A stretch of 26,078 bases of DNA, from the NCBI GenBank assembly GCA_020650975.1, contig JAIPMN010040678.1, positions 1 through 26,078 on the forward strand. The letters are read 5' to 3'. Numbering within the stretch: the stretch's first letter is position 1; each line of letters opens with the position of its first letter. The notes beneath the pieces are model-generated. The model had not been told where the DNA came from, made no database searches, and worked only from the letters and a program-made list of their open reading frames with translations. Origin of the DNA: Apostichopus californicus (Eukaryota > Echinodermata > Holothuroidea > Aspidochirotida > Stichopodidae). Below are positions 1 to 10,317 of this stretch, piece by piece. The translations under genes were made by a program, and so were the position numbers.

Positions 1-110
1 GGTCAGTGAGGGTGCACAGTGTTAAAAGATTACCAGGGCATACTAGACACGGTAGAATGCGGTGCTAAGGTTGTGGGGAGACAGGTAAGCGGGGAGCGAA
101 GTAAATATTA
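1..110 (+). repeat. Dispersed repeat family A, copy A1 (left-truncated by window edge)
   Basis: This copy shares with 1398-1551, 23641-23781 and 25093-25215 the ordered blocks CACAGTGTTAAAA, TTACCAGG, GGTAGAATG, GTGCTAAGGTTGTGGGGAG, ACAGGTAAGCG and AGCGAAGTAAAT. It lies in the intron downstream of the APP-type exon at 178-447 and runs antisense to that gene. The ACAGGTAAG at 81-89 matches a splice-donor consensus. The family is not one I can name. Confidence 0.75.
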
Positions 111-177
111 AAAATTCTGTTTGGCAACAGTATGCATATGTAAACCCCATATTTATCCAAACATACGAACAACTCAC

Positions 178-447
178 CTCTGTTCACAGGTGCCGTTTCC
201 ACTGGGCGTGGTTCCTCCTCGTGGCCAGAGCGAGGGCAGCAAACAAACTCAACACCCTGATACATGTCGACCTGATCGCTGCAGGGCAGGAGCATGCCGG
301 TGCTAGCTAATTTAGTTTTGCTCTTCCGGCAGCTGTTTCTGGCTGATTTCTTCCACTGCTGCGGTGTCTGGCAGGTGCCTTCCTCGTGCAGGTGTCTGAA
401 ACGGCACAGACTCGGCACAACCAGGGCGTCACTCTCGAATGCTCCGA
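178..447 (-). CDS. APP: APP/APPL-family exon: E1 copper-binding-domain fold plus start of acidic linker
   Basis: This is an internal exon of an amyloid precursor protein homologue, a type I membrane protein whose E1 ectodomain acts in adhesion and heparan-sulphate binding. On the minus strand the acceptor is a pyrimidine tract ending TTCTCTCAG before base 447. The donor is AACAGAG/GTGAGTTG after base 178. Taking one base from the exon at 1582-1711, the frame stays open for 90 codons and ends in phase 1. It reads ESDALVVP, LASTGMLLPC and YQGVEFVCCP, close to the APP signatures SDALLVP, YGMLLPC and GVEFVCCP. All six cysteines of the fold are present. The positions of human His147, His149, His151 and Tyr168 read Pro, Gln, Lys and Thr, and only Met170 is kept, so copper binding is doubtful. 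The tail EEEPRPVETAPV begins the acidic linker. Human APP uses two exons (4 and 5) for this region, so the single exon is notable. Confidence 0.93.
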
Positions 448-574
448 CTGAGAGAAGGATAGAGATGTGACGTCAGATTCTCGTATTTTTAACCGAGGAA
501 TTGTTTACCTAAAACAAACTCAAGCAGTTTGATCCCCCAAAACTTACTGGTATACATGCAGTATACTTCTGGGT

Positions 575-702
575 GGTAGATAGGGAGCGGTTGCCCAGGG
601 AGCGAGGGCGCAGAGCTAAAACGTTTCCAAATGTGTAGTTAGGTAGATGGGAAAGTGCAATTGTGGAGTGGGAGACAGGTAAGAGAGGAGCGAAGTAAAG
701 TC
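575..702 (+). repeat. Dispersed repeat family B, copy B1
   Basis: The block order is GAGGGCGCAGAGCTAAAA, GTAGTTAGGTAGATGGGAAAG, TGCAATTGTGGAGTGGGAG, ACAGGTAAGAGAGGAG and CGAAGTAAA. The first and last blocks resemble family A, but the middle differs, so B looks like a sister family. Related copies lie at 7300-7450, 8320-8412, 11083-11120 (minus) and 16355-16450 (minus). A donor-like ACAGGTAAG lies at 675-683. Confidence 0.65.
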
Positions 703-1225
703 AGTAGTTTTGATACATTTTGACATCGTCTGATGCTAACGGAAAAAAAACACACCGCAGATTTTGTTGGTCATTATTATAAAATGGATGCTATCATGTA
801 AAGATCCACACATGGATTGGAAGAGGCAATGCTGTACCAGCTTAAAGCAAATATAGATAAAGTAGGTTCACATACTGTCGGTGAGTGATATCTTATAAGA
901 CATCTACTTTTATACTGCAAGGGCTCAATGATGTTGCATGCTTTAGAGCAGTATTATCTAAGTGCACATAAAATGTTTGCTAATTAACTGTGAAAGAATG
1001 CATGCATGGATGCTATTTTCAGACATTCATTATATTTGGGAAGTCTACTTAAAGCCATACTTGTATAGCATATCTTTGTCTGCATTACATATCTGACAGA
1101 GGGCTCTGGATCTAGGCGAGTCAAGGTGCAGTAAGTGGTGTTGCAATGGGGTACAAGTAAATGATGAATTTGAAGGTACATTTAAAGTTGACGGAAGTTA
1201 CACGGAGGGTTAGTCTCTCCACAAA

Positions 1226-1551
1226 ACAGTCCCAAAATCCCTCCCTATGCAAGAAAAGGATACTTATCGGGCAGCAAGCAACTTCTAAGCTCTCTAGAAT
1301 CCAGTACATGGAAAACTCTCAAATTATCCTAAGTTACCATTATGGACGAAATCCGAAGGAAAAAATCCACTCGAAAAACATGTGCACGGGCACTTTGGAT
1401 GGTAGAATGAGAAGGAAGGGCAATGACTGGAGGGGCCGGTTATAGAGGGCGCACAGTGATAAGAAGGTTACCAGGACATTCTAGGCATGGTAGAATGAGG
1501 ACCGTGCTAAGGTTGTGGGGAGACAGGTAAGCGAGGAGCAAAGTAAATTTA
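1226..1551 (+). repeat. Dispersed repeat family A, long copy A2 (uninterrupted reference copy)
   Basis: This is the longest uninterrupted copy, about 326 bp. Its left half (CAAAATCCCTCCCTA, GGATACTTATC, GGACGAAATCC, GGTAGAATGAGAAGG) matches 16453-16639. Its right half (AAGGGCAATGAC, GAGGGCGCACAGTG, ACATTCTAGGCATGG, ACAGGTAAGCGAGGAGC) matches 23641-23781. It therefore shows what the target looked like before the 7-kb transposon inserted. The right end lies 30 bp from the exon at 1582-1711. Confidence 0.8.
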
Positions 1552-1581
1552 AAGTTTTCAGTGGGACCCAGACAGTCTTAC

Positions 1582-1711
1582 CAAGGCATCTGTAGGGTAC
1601 CACATTGGCAAAGGTGGTGCACTGGTCTTGGTTTTCCTCCGAGCACCAACTGGTTATGTTTACCGGATGATCTGCTTCCACGATGTTGGTCACATCGAAC
1701 CCGGGGTATTT
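1582..1711 (-). CDS. APP: APP/APPL-family exon: C-terminal part of the E1 growth-factor-like subdomain
   Basis: This internal exon on the minus strand is flanked by an excellent acceptor (long pyrimidine tract, then CCGTTTACAG) and the donor CTTG/GTAAGACTG. It is 130 bp: 43 codons plus one base, phase 0 to phase 1. As I recall, that is the length and phase of human APP exon 3. It reads YPGFDVTNIVEADHPVNITSW followed by CSEENQDQC and NVVPYRCL, closely resembling APP's [22 protein letters not shown] and IPYRCLV. The cysteines equivalent to human C98, C105 and C117 are all present. Where human APP has the basic heparin-binding loop (KRGRKQ), this protein has an acidic stretch (SEENQDQ) that is one residue longer. 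With the exon at 178-447 it forms part of a contiguous E1 domain. NIT at the SW junction is a possible N-glycosylation site. The preceding exon was not found in the window. Confidence 0.95.
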
Positions 1712-2465
1712 CTGTAAACGGATGAAAAAAAGGAGAAAAAAAGAAAATTATAAAAGATTTAGGAAGGAATGACGACCACCAACAAGGGAACACGTAATTA
1801 AGACGTAAAACAGACAATCGGCAGAAAAAGAGAAATGAATCTAATAACTGGATCGCTTATTCTTATTTCAACATACATATTTTTCATAAACGTATATCAC
1901 AGCAGTCACGCATTCAAGTGATTCAACAAAAATATTTTATTTTTGCCAGAATCTTTGGCTATTTCCTCGTGATCTTTAAAATTATTCAAAGAAAACACAC
2001 AAAGAAAACACCTGAAGAAGAAACAAAGCAAAAAAAAAAAATAAATTGTTCCAATAGGGTTAGGGCTTCGGAGAAAATTAATATTAAGCATTGCAAAAAT
2101 TTAAGGCCCTGCATAAATACATACATCTATCTGCTCTACCTCCACATTCATAAAGCCCTGTCTAATAATATTCATGTCTGATAAACTTCACACAGTTATT
2201 GAACACATATTTATAGTAGAGTCTGCTGCGTAGAATATTTGGTCTTAAAAATCAATAAAATGTAATTATTCCATGTTTTTCCTTCCGCCTCCTTCTTTAC
2301 CCACAGTCCATCTCACCGGAGACTTCATACATCGATTTGATTCCGCAATCTTTTTTCAATCAAAGGCCATCTGTTTCTCATAACCGGCGAAAAAACAGAC
2401 TGCGCAGGAATTATTCATACGGCTTTTACGGGGAAAAGCCTTTAACACTTTACAAGAATCAGGAC

Positions 2466-2600
2466 TTTTAAAGGAACACTAAAATCTTGTATGTTGCTTC
2501 TAGCAAAGCTGAGAGATTAAATGGGATGTTATTTAATATTCTACGATCTGATGTTCAGATAACTTTACTGCGAGGCTTGGAACAATTAATGTTCCCTTTA
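2466..2600. mobile_element. Possible very small MITE-like element
   Basis: TTAAAGGAACACTAAAAT near the left faces ATTAATGTTCCCTTTA near the right. The reverse complement of the latter is TAAAGGGAACATTAAT. The terminal match is short and imperfect, and no clean target duplication is visible, so this is only a candidate. Confidence 0.25.
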
Positions 2601-3434
2601 CATGCTTACATTGCAAATTAATGCTGAATAAATACAATCTTTTCACATAGGACCTGTACAGTAGAGGCATGATCTATTATTCATGCAACTTTTACGCTGT
2701 AAGAGTTGGTCAGTAATTTATGTTACATGCTAGAAGCAGAGATAAATACAGTATCTTGGTTCAAATTATATTAAGATCATTATAAATTCAACTGACTACG
2801 CAGAATGGGGACTTACTGTACTGAATTAATATGATGACATGCTTAAGGCAATATTATACTTGTTCAAACAAGTTTGATTCACATGAGTTCTTAACATTTA
2901 TTTGACTCCTACTGTCGAGATAGACCCTTAATTGATTAGTCATTCAAGTTTAGCTGCACTGGAGAAAATTAATGGCCTACAGTGTTACCAGAATTTGAGC
3001 TTCAATAGGCCGGATTAGACTGGCTGTAAAGATGCTTAATAAAAGCCATATTTTTTTAAATAAGTATTGGGTAATGGTGTAAAACTTCTGTGTGCAACGC
3101 TGATAAAAATCTACAAAATATTTCACACATCTCTGTGTACCTCCAATTATTAATCTACATTTTGTGTTTGTTTGCAAATAAATTCATACTTATACTAAGA
3201 ACCATCTATTGCCACACAATAGACTGTACTGTAGGTGTGCAAGGCATATTTTTAATAGTACTCCAGTGTACAATTAAGACAACCAAATTTCTGTAAGGAC
3301 ATCCCAAATCAGCTTTGGATAGACCACCAGTTGTTTACATCAAATTCAACTAAATATCCATAAATACTGTACGTTAAATGATGAATCACTCTCCATCACT
3401 AGGGAGATACTGATATAAAAACATAAATAGTGGT

Positions 3435-3472
3435 GGGCCAATGCTCCACCCTAAGGGGAGCTTGACTGGCCC
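3435..3472. other. Imperfect hairpin
   Basis: GGGCCA at 3435-3440 pairs with TGGCCC at 3467-3472, and GCTCC at 3443-3447 pairs with GGAGC at 3457-3461, around a short loop centred on CCCTAA. It sits immediately before the TCC microsatellite. Its function, if any, is unknown. Confidence 0.4.
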
Positions 3473-3481
3473 AAGGCTGTT

Positions 3482-3531
3482 GTCCTCCTCCTCCTCCTCC
3501 TCCATAACCCCCCTCCCCTCCCCCTCCTCCA
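3482..3531 (+). repeat. TCC microsatellite and pyrimidine tract
   Basis: A run of TCC triplets is followed by C-rich sequence (CCCCCCTCCCCTCCCCCTCC). The strand is almost pure pyrimidine for about 50 bp apart from a short CATAA interruption. Confidence 0.85.
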
Positions 3532-4599
3532 TTATTCCTTCTTTGTTAGTTTGGTACATTGTTTTTTTGAAGAACCAGATTTACTGTTTGGACAACCAAA
3601 TGGTAAGACCCTAATTGGAAAAAGACCCAAAAGGGCATATTTTGAGTAGAGACATGCATCACAACGGTGAAGTGAACATGTGCAAAAGTTATAACATGCA
3701 CCATTTGATTACTGTACAAACCATGTTGTTTGTTTTTACAATACAGAATATTTTATACATGTACAGTTTTACACTCATGAATGCAAAGTTCAACATTATA
3801 AATTTCTGTTACGTAGACAATAACCCTCATGGTCACACAAAATTAAAATTATTGTTTTGTATTAAGTGGACACTAGACATCATACTGTACATCGTTTATC
3901 TGTCTCCAAAAATCAAATAAACTTTCTTAAAATATCCCTCAACTTCCTTCCAAATCTACCACATTTTACCCAAACGAGACCGAGTCGGCGCTGCGATGAT
4001 CGCCGCCAGCTCTTCATTAAAAGTTAATAAATTCTGTTTGACTATGAGCAGGCAGACAGCAAATCATGTTCGTTGATAGGAGACAGTCGAGAGAGATGAT
4101 TGAGAAGTCAACATCAAAACATCTGGCAAGTTTTTTCATTACATTAAGTCAATAAATCTTCGCAGGTCACAAAGCAATATAACGTTGATGCACATGTGCT
4201 AGATCAGCAGTCCGTTCACTTTTAGTCCCGCAACCCAGAAGTCCACAAGGGCAGAACAACGACCCACCAACTAGACCCCACTAGAAACCCCCCCCCTCCT
4301 CCTCCTTCCCAATTTACTAAGCTGAAGGCATGCCAGTTGGCCTGGACTACAAAGAAAATGATGCTCTATAAAAATTGATTTAAAAAAAAAGCACAATGTT
4401 GACCAATTTTACAGACGTCCGGATTAACCCTGTGACCCACCGAAAATCTTTGGCGACACACTTTTGGGTTGCATCGTCGCAGGTCATGTATGGAGTCGTC
4501 ATCATTCTAGATTCGCGACGATCACCTAGATTGCTTTAAGTATGGGCACTGGTTGTACAGGAGGAATAAATCATATATGTTAAGCAGTGTTACCAACAC

Positions 4600-4662
4600 C
4601 ATGAGCAGTAGAATAATAATAGCAGCAGTACTATATAATATTCATAATAATAATATTAATAA
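4600..4662 (+). repeat. ATA/ATT-rich microsatellite
   Basis: The tract is made of degenerate AATAATAAT and ATTAATAAT runs interrupted by AGCAGCAGTA. It is a low-complexity tract with no coding sense. Confidence 0.7.
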
Positions 4663-6877
4663 TGTGTCTACACTTGAACATATGTTCAATTGAGTATGAA
4701 GCAACTGTTTTTTAGCCTGCGGTGACATTTTACTGATTACTTTGCCAGTCACGATGTCTATATAAATATGTATACAACCAGTAGCAGCGGTGTGGCTATC
4801 ACGCCAAATGGCTCGGTCTTAAATCAGCCTTCAGCAATTTTAATTTTGAATACCAGCTGCGGTACAGTATATACTGTAGCACAGTTTTAACTGATTTAGA
4901 CTCATAATTAAGCACTGGTCTTGGTATATTATCAAAGTGTTTTGTATTTTGCCTGGACTTTCATTGAGGAACAGAAAAGGAAGATTTGTTTATTACTGTG
5001 ATCTTCGATTTTCATGATTGTCCAAAAATTACAAGATGAAAACCAAATGTTGTTTTAATTTAAAAAAGTAAAGAAAAGAAAGAAAGTTGACCAGCTTATT
5101 TCTTTTATCTTCTCTGCACATTCATTTACAACAGTTGTGACTCAAAAATACAAACATTTTGTTCCTGGAAGCAAATTACATAAGGATGATTATAATCCAT
5201 AATTATTTTGGTTTAAAATAAAACTTTAAACTCAAGTTGCATTTTGAGTTGTTAACTTGTAACTTTTTGGCACTCGGAAAAAGCAATTTAAATATTCATA
5301 TATCATAGGAAACTCCTCAATCAAAGAAAGTGGGTCTTCAGTTCTCTTGATTTGAGAGTTAATTTGTAAATGTACAATACAAAACAGAAATATAATATTT
5401 GTGTCCCACAAAATTTATGTTTCTAATGACTTTTGGTTTTTATCCAAGTTGGAAAAGTTACCATTGTCTTTGCCTACTTATTAATATATTATTAATTTCG
5501 GTGGATTAAAGCCCCCAAAAATTGAAGGTTACAGTTGGAAGGTGGACATCAGGTTTTGTATCAAGGCCAACTCATTTTTCACATGACCTTACAATGTCAG
5601 TAAACCTATTCAGGGCGGGTTCACTGGTAATATCGTTCAAACATCACACTCAACACACACAAAGTGGGCACAATTCAAACAGTCGCTTCCAGTGCAAAAG
5701 TTAGTACACCACATCTACATACAGTAGTGTCCAGCATACGGTGTACACCCAATCCAGCAACTTTCTACGTTATAATTTCATATACAAGTTACCTCAAACT
5801 TGAACCAACGTTTTTGTGCTTCAGTGAAGAAAGATCACTGTTACAGTAAGTCTGAAAGTGTGCTGCCCAAGGACAACATTTATGATCCGATCTTATAATA
5901 CTAAAGATATCCTATGTACAGGCTATAGGTTTGTTCGCTTCAATGAATTTGACCACAGCACCCATGTAACCAATCATTTTTCCAGGTTTACTGTACAATT
6001 CTTTTCCCCCTAAAATACTATGATCCATGATCACTTTAGGTAACAACGGACAAGTCGTGCGGATGAAGCCAATCAATGAAAATAAAGCTCAGCTTTAAAT
6101 TCTCTTCACACAGGTCTGTGTATATATCCTGTTACAGCATGTACAATGTAATAATTTGCTGGTTTACAATACAGAATAATGTATGTATGTTCAACGCAGC
6201 ACACTATAGGCAGGCACATGACAAATTGGTCCTTGGTATACTGCTGCTTTCAAAGAGCAATATTTATATCTTTCATAATTGCACTTCCATATCGAACAAG
6301 GTTTTAATAATATTGCGTTGCCCTGACGACAGTTTCTGGCAATATTTATTCTTATAAAATGAAACATTTTATATGATCACTGTGCACGCAATCAATCAAT
6401 GTTGTCTTCTAAGACATCCATACCCTTTATTTCGAGAACTGAATATTATCCAATATTAGGGATATTGAGCCTTCACGTCGGCGATACCAAAGTTTTTAAA
6501 TATTACTTGGGTGATGACTTGAATATATCAACAAATGTTTTAATCTCCAATCTGTAGATCTGCCTTTCAAATAAATGTCTGGTTGTCTGTAATTTTCTCG
6601 TGACTGTTACTATGACTAAACTTAAGATATATGATATGAGTGACTTTACCAGCGAATATTAAACAGACACATGGATATAACGTGAATATATTGGCTGATG
6701 GATTGCGCTGATTTTCGTAGATATGCTGTTCAGTTCTCAAAGAATAAATTGCAAGTTCTACCAGAACGGGAGTATATAATGACATGGCTGAATGTTTTTG
6801 AAAAGATGCATATGATAAATGGATAAATTATAAATATTTTATCCCAAAATTTACTGGTTTGGATATTTACAAGTGAC

Positions 6878-7034
6878 GAGCTCACCTGTCTCCCCACAAC
6901 CTTAGCACTCTCGTTCTACATGTACAGTACTGTGCCTAGAATGAACTGGTAACCTTTTAACTCTGTGCGCCCTCTATTAACGCCCCCCCCCCCTACGGTC
7001 AATGCCCTTCTCATTCTACCATCCAAACTGTCAG
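6878..7034 (-). repeat. Dispersed repeat family A, copy A3 (inverted)
   Basis: Read on the minus strand this copy has the same blocks as A2: GGTAGAATGAGAAGGGCATTGACC, GAGGGCGCACAGAGTTAAAAGG, TTACCAGTTCATTCTAGG, GTGCTAAGGTTGTGGGGAG and ACAGGTGAG. It includes a C-rich expansion near 6983-6993. It is the only clear family-A copy oriented like the APP-type gene, and its donor-like motif is GTGAG rather than GTAAG. Confidence 0.75.
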
Positions 7035-7299
7035 TAAACAGTGTGTGATATATGTCACACAGTATAAGCACACTGACAAGTTTTCTTTTTTTCTGTTTTT
7101 CCTAAAAATTTACATCCAATATCCTAATTCAAAATTTGTATTTACATTTCAATATGAAAACACAATTTGGAAGATGGTCCTATTTCTTTAGTCAAACAAA
7201 ATTTTCTGGACGGCAAAGTCCAAAATACAGTTAGAAAATGTCCATTGAACATGATAGAGAGACTTTCACCAGAATAAGATTCTATACTGTACTGCGCCA

Positions 7300-7450
7300 A
7301 TGGTAGATTTGGAAGGAGGAGGTGATGGGCGATGACACAGAGGAGGGTCAAGGGGAGGGGGGTACAGTGCTAAAATGTTAAAAGTTATTTAGGCTATGTA
7401 GATGGGAAGGTGCAATAGTAGAGTAGAGACAGGTAAGAGAGGAGTGTATT
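7300..7450 (+). repeat. Dispersed repeat family B, copy B2
   Basis: The copy contains GGTGATGGGCGATGACACAG, GTGCTAAAATGTTAAAAG, GTAGATGGGAAGGTGCAATAG, TAGAGTAGAGACAGGTAAGAG and AGGAGTG. It matches B1, and it matches B5 read in reverse. A donor-like ACAGGTAAG lies at 7429-7437. Confidence 0.65.
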
Positions 7451-8319
7451 AAATCTATCCTTTTAATAACGAAAGACTTCACAACATTTTGAGGAGAAAG
7501 AAATACACCAAAATGATTTTATCGAGTGAAAAGGAAGATAAAAAATGACCATACAACAAACTTCACATCAGGTTCTACAGTTTTACAAGTTGCAGTTTGC
7601 ACACATGTATATTACAGTACAGTGGTTGTCCGTTGTTGTACAATTTAGCTAATCCCTTATTTATGAATACCGTGGCAATTTAAAATTTCACTGGCTCTGA
7701 TCACTTAGGAAGATAAGAAAGTTGATGATAAAATGAACGTTTCATCCATAAAATGAGAACACCTGCGACATCGCCGCTATGCCTTCGGGACTAAAACAGA
7801 CTGGAGCTGTAAGATCTTTCCTAGAGATCTGGACAGCCTAGTTGTTACATATTACAAGGAAGGTGTCTATAGGCATGAACCAATTTATATCGCTGTACAT
7901 GTATGCAGTTCACTGATCCATCTTGTAAGGCAGGAACTGAGCTTTGCCTCATTACCTTGGAGAATCACGGAAAGAAGAAAAACGCAGAGCTACAGTATGG
8001 AAGTATCAAATGTACAATAAATCCTGTAAAATAGAAAATCTGTACATTTATTACTTGGAAAACTTGAAAGAAAATGGTTATTCAAAATGATACAGGTTTT
8101 ATTAACAAAGCAAAATTAACAAAAAGATATCAATCATGATATGTCTCTGATTCTCTGAATCAAGTCAATTTACTTTAGACCCGATGCTGTTTAGTATATA
8201 TTGTATGAGGATATGTATTATGTACATGTACCTATTCTGTACATGCATGTTATATGTGAAGAACTTCTGAAAGGTATATTCAGAAGCGAGCAAAAGTGGG
8301 TGGCACCCTGGAAGCAAGA
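7451..8319. other. Gene-free intronic stretch
   Basis: I see no coding frame, RNA gene or repeat structure here. The GC-richer patch at about 7765-7830 (ACCTGCGACATCGCCGCTATGCC and onward) has no flanking splice sites that define an exon. Confidence 0.5.
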
Positions 8320-8412
8320 ATAGAGGGCGCATTCCTAAAATGTTTCCAGTTACGTACCTTAGGTAGATAGGAAAAGTGCAGATGTAGATTGGAGACAGGG
8401 AAGCGAGGAGCT
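8320..8412 (+). repeat. Dispersed repeat family B, copy B3
   Basis: The blocks are TAGAGGGCGCATTCCTAAAATG, TTAGGTAGATAGGAAAAGTGCAG, GTAGATTGGAGACAGGGAAGCG and AGGAGC. The donor-like site is mutated to ACAGGGAAG here, unlike in the other plus-oriented copies. Confidence 0.65.
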
Positions 8413-9377
8413 TCTTATAAGTAAATGCTTGGTATGTACACAAATATCTAAGTACTTATGGTAGATCTTTAACAATGAGGTTCTGCAGACTTTGGGAAAG
8501 TGCATTTTATAAGTTAATTGCAGTTATCACTGTATTAATTACAGTGATGTTCGTTAATAATGGAAAACAAACCATGAACCACCCTCCTTTAATATTATAC
8601 TTGTATCCAATATACTGTAACTAATATTTATTAATTGAATTAAAGAAATATATACAACATATTCATTAACTAAATTAATATTATATGTGTATTCATCAGA
8701 AGAATAGCTACATGTAAGTGATAATATTAATGTATAAGAATAGATACCACATGATATATAAATGTGCTAGGGGACTAAATATAACAACATTTTGTCACCT
8801 CACAAAGATGTACAGTACTCAGTCATATGAAATGATACTGTAGCCTACATCATTCCATCATGTATGTTAATCCCTGTTTTTCTTCCCTTCTTTGAGATTC
8901 TAAAAGATATATATCCTTAATTTGTCTCCACATTTCCCACATTCAAGAAACCCAAATTGCCTTATACAGTGAAGACAAATCTGTCATTTCAAAATGCTAT
9001 TCAGGAATAATAATTTATGTTTTTTAACTTTTTGTACATTGGTTAAAGTAAATCTTTTTGAAATCTCATCCGGGAGATGGCTATATACCAAATGACTTAA
9101 TCATATAAGGCATTGACCTTGTAGTTTCTTGCAAGGGCAAATAAGCTTAATATTGTATAACCCAAACATTGAACAGATAGGAATTGTGAGAGCTGGATGT
9201 ATAGTGTTTGACACTATCTAAGTACTTAATTTGTCTTGTGACCATTTAACTCTGCAATACTTATGACTATATCTTTAATATATAGTTGACAAGTAAAAAG
9301 CTGTGCTCTTAGTAGAATCACCGGGAGGCTACATTAACGCTATCACACCTTCTCTCGTTTCATTACAGCTAGACCTC
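8413..9377. other. AT-rich gene-free stretch
   Basis: The sequence is very AT-rich, with many ATTAAT and ATAT blocks, especially 8560-8770. I see no protein-like frame, tRNA or ordered repeat. Confidence 0.5.
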
Positions 9378-10050
9378 AAACCATCCACAGAAGATGAATA
9401 AGCCAGCCTATAGGTGTGATATTTGACACTCAGAGTACAGATCTGTGGTTAAGTTACAAAGCACTGTGCAGTACATGTAACTAGTCTAAGTATGTCAGCT
9501 ACTGTAGATCTGGCCAAAACCATCCATATAAGATGAATAAGCCAGCCTATAGGTGTGATATTTGACACTCAGAGTACAGATCTGTGGATAAGTTACAAAG
9601 CACTGCACATGCAGTACAGACATGTTATTAAGTATGTCAGCTACTATAGATCCCGCCCAAACCATCCATAGAGGATGAGTTAGCTAGCCTAAAGGTGTGA
9701 TATCTGACACACAGAGTACAGATCTGTGGATAAGTTACATAGCACCGTGCAGTACAGATATGTGACTAAGTACTGCTATTTCTTTAAATCAAACCATCCA
9801 CAGAGGATGAATAAGCTAGACTATACAGTAGGTGTGATATTTGACACACATAGTACAGATTTGTAGATTAGTTACAATGTACTGTACGGTACAGACATGT
9901 AACTAAGTATGTCAGCTAGCCCAGGCCCAAACCATCCACAGAAAAAGAATACCACAAATCTCACTGCTACTCCGAACCATCCGAACGCCCGAACCATCCA
10001 TGTCAGAGGATTAATAGCTAGACAAGATGTGATATTTAACACACAGAGTC
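9378..10050 (+). repeat. Minisatellite of about 139-bp units (five to six copies)
   Basis: Units begin AAACCATCCA at 9378, 9517, 9659, 9791 and 9929, giving periods of 139, 142, 132 and 138 bp. Each contains AGATGAATAAGC or a variant, GGTGTGATATTTGACAC, the palindrome ACAGATCTGT, AGTTACA and AAGTATGTCAGCTA. The fifth unit is cut short, and a degenerate sixth starts at about 9991 (GAACCATCCA) and ends near 10050. Copies 1 and 2 are nearly identical, while 4 to 6 diverge. Confidence 0.9.
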
Positions 10051-10317
10051 TTCAATATGGCAGATTGTTGCCTGGTGACATATGATTGGCTAATGCTCGG
10101 TTACGTAAAAGTCTGACGCCCTACTGGGAATACGGAGACCTACTGCCTACAATACCACAGCTAGTATACTGATATACACAATCCATGATATGTGCATGCT
10201 TTCAAGATCCATAGGTCAAACAACAACCTGTGTGTATCGATTTCACTACGTACGGGATAAAACTCCATCAAAATATTAACTCTCTAATTCCTTCAATAAA
10301 GGAATCTGTACCAATGC

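Larger units (their letters stand above)
448..1581 (-). other. Intron of the APP-type gene (1134 bp) between the two E1 exons
   Basis: It is bounded on the minus strand by the donor CTTG/GTAAGACTG at 1581 and the acceptor CTTCTCTCAG at 448. The phase is 1 on both sides, so the exons join in frame. It contains one family-B repeat (about 575-702) and most of the long family-A copy (1226-1551). The remainder, 703-1225, is unremarkable AT-rich sequence in which I see no gene. Confidence 0.85.
1712..6877. other. Gene-free intronic stretch with simple repeats
   Basis: This AT-rich DNA has no open frame that resembles a protein. It contains A/T homopolymer runs, a possible small inverted-repeat element near 2466-2600, the hairpin and TCC tract near 3435-3531, and an ATA-rich tract near 4600-4662. 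Short GC-richer islands at about 2280-2440, 3965-4015 and 4200-4290 show no recognisable product. Confidence 0.6.

Noticed and set aside
65-418. Continuous 117-codon minus frame read as one gene starting at the internal Met
   Set aside because: The frame runs through a clear splice donor at 177 and starts in the middle of the exon. The real coding part is 178-447 joined to 1582-1711.
1161-1445. 94-codon plus frame inside the long family-A repeat
   Set aside because: It is made of repeat sequence, does not continue in other copies, and matches nothing recognised.
9378-10050. CRISPR-like regular array
   Set aside because: The units are about 139 bp with no short repeat and unique-spacer structure, and the context is an animal intron. 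It is a minisatellite.
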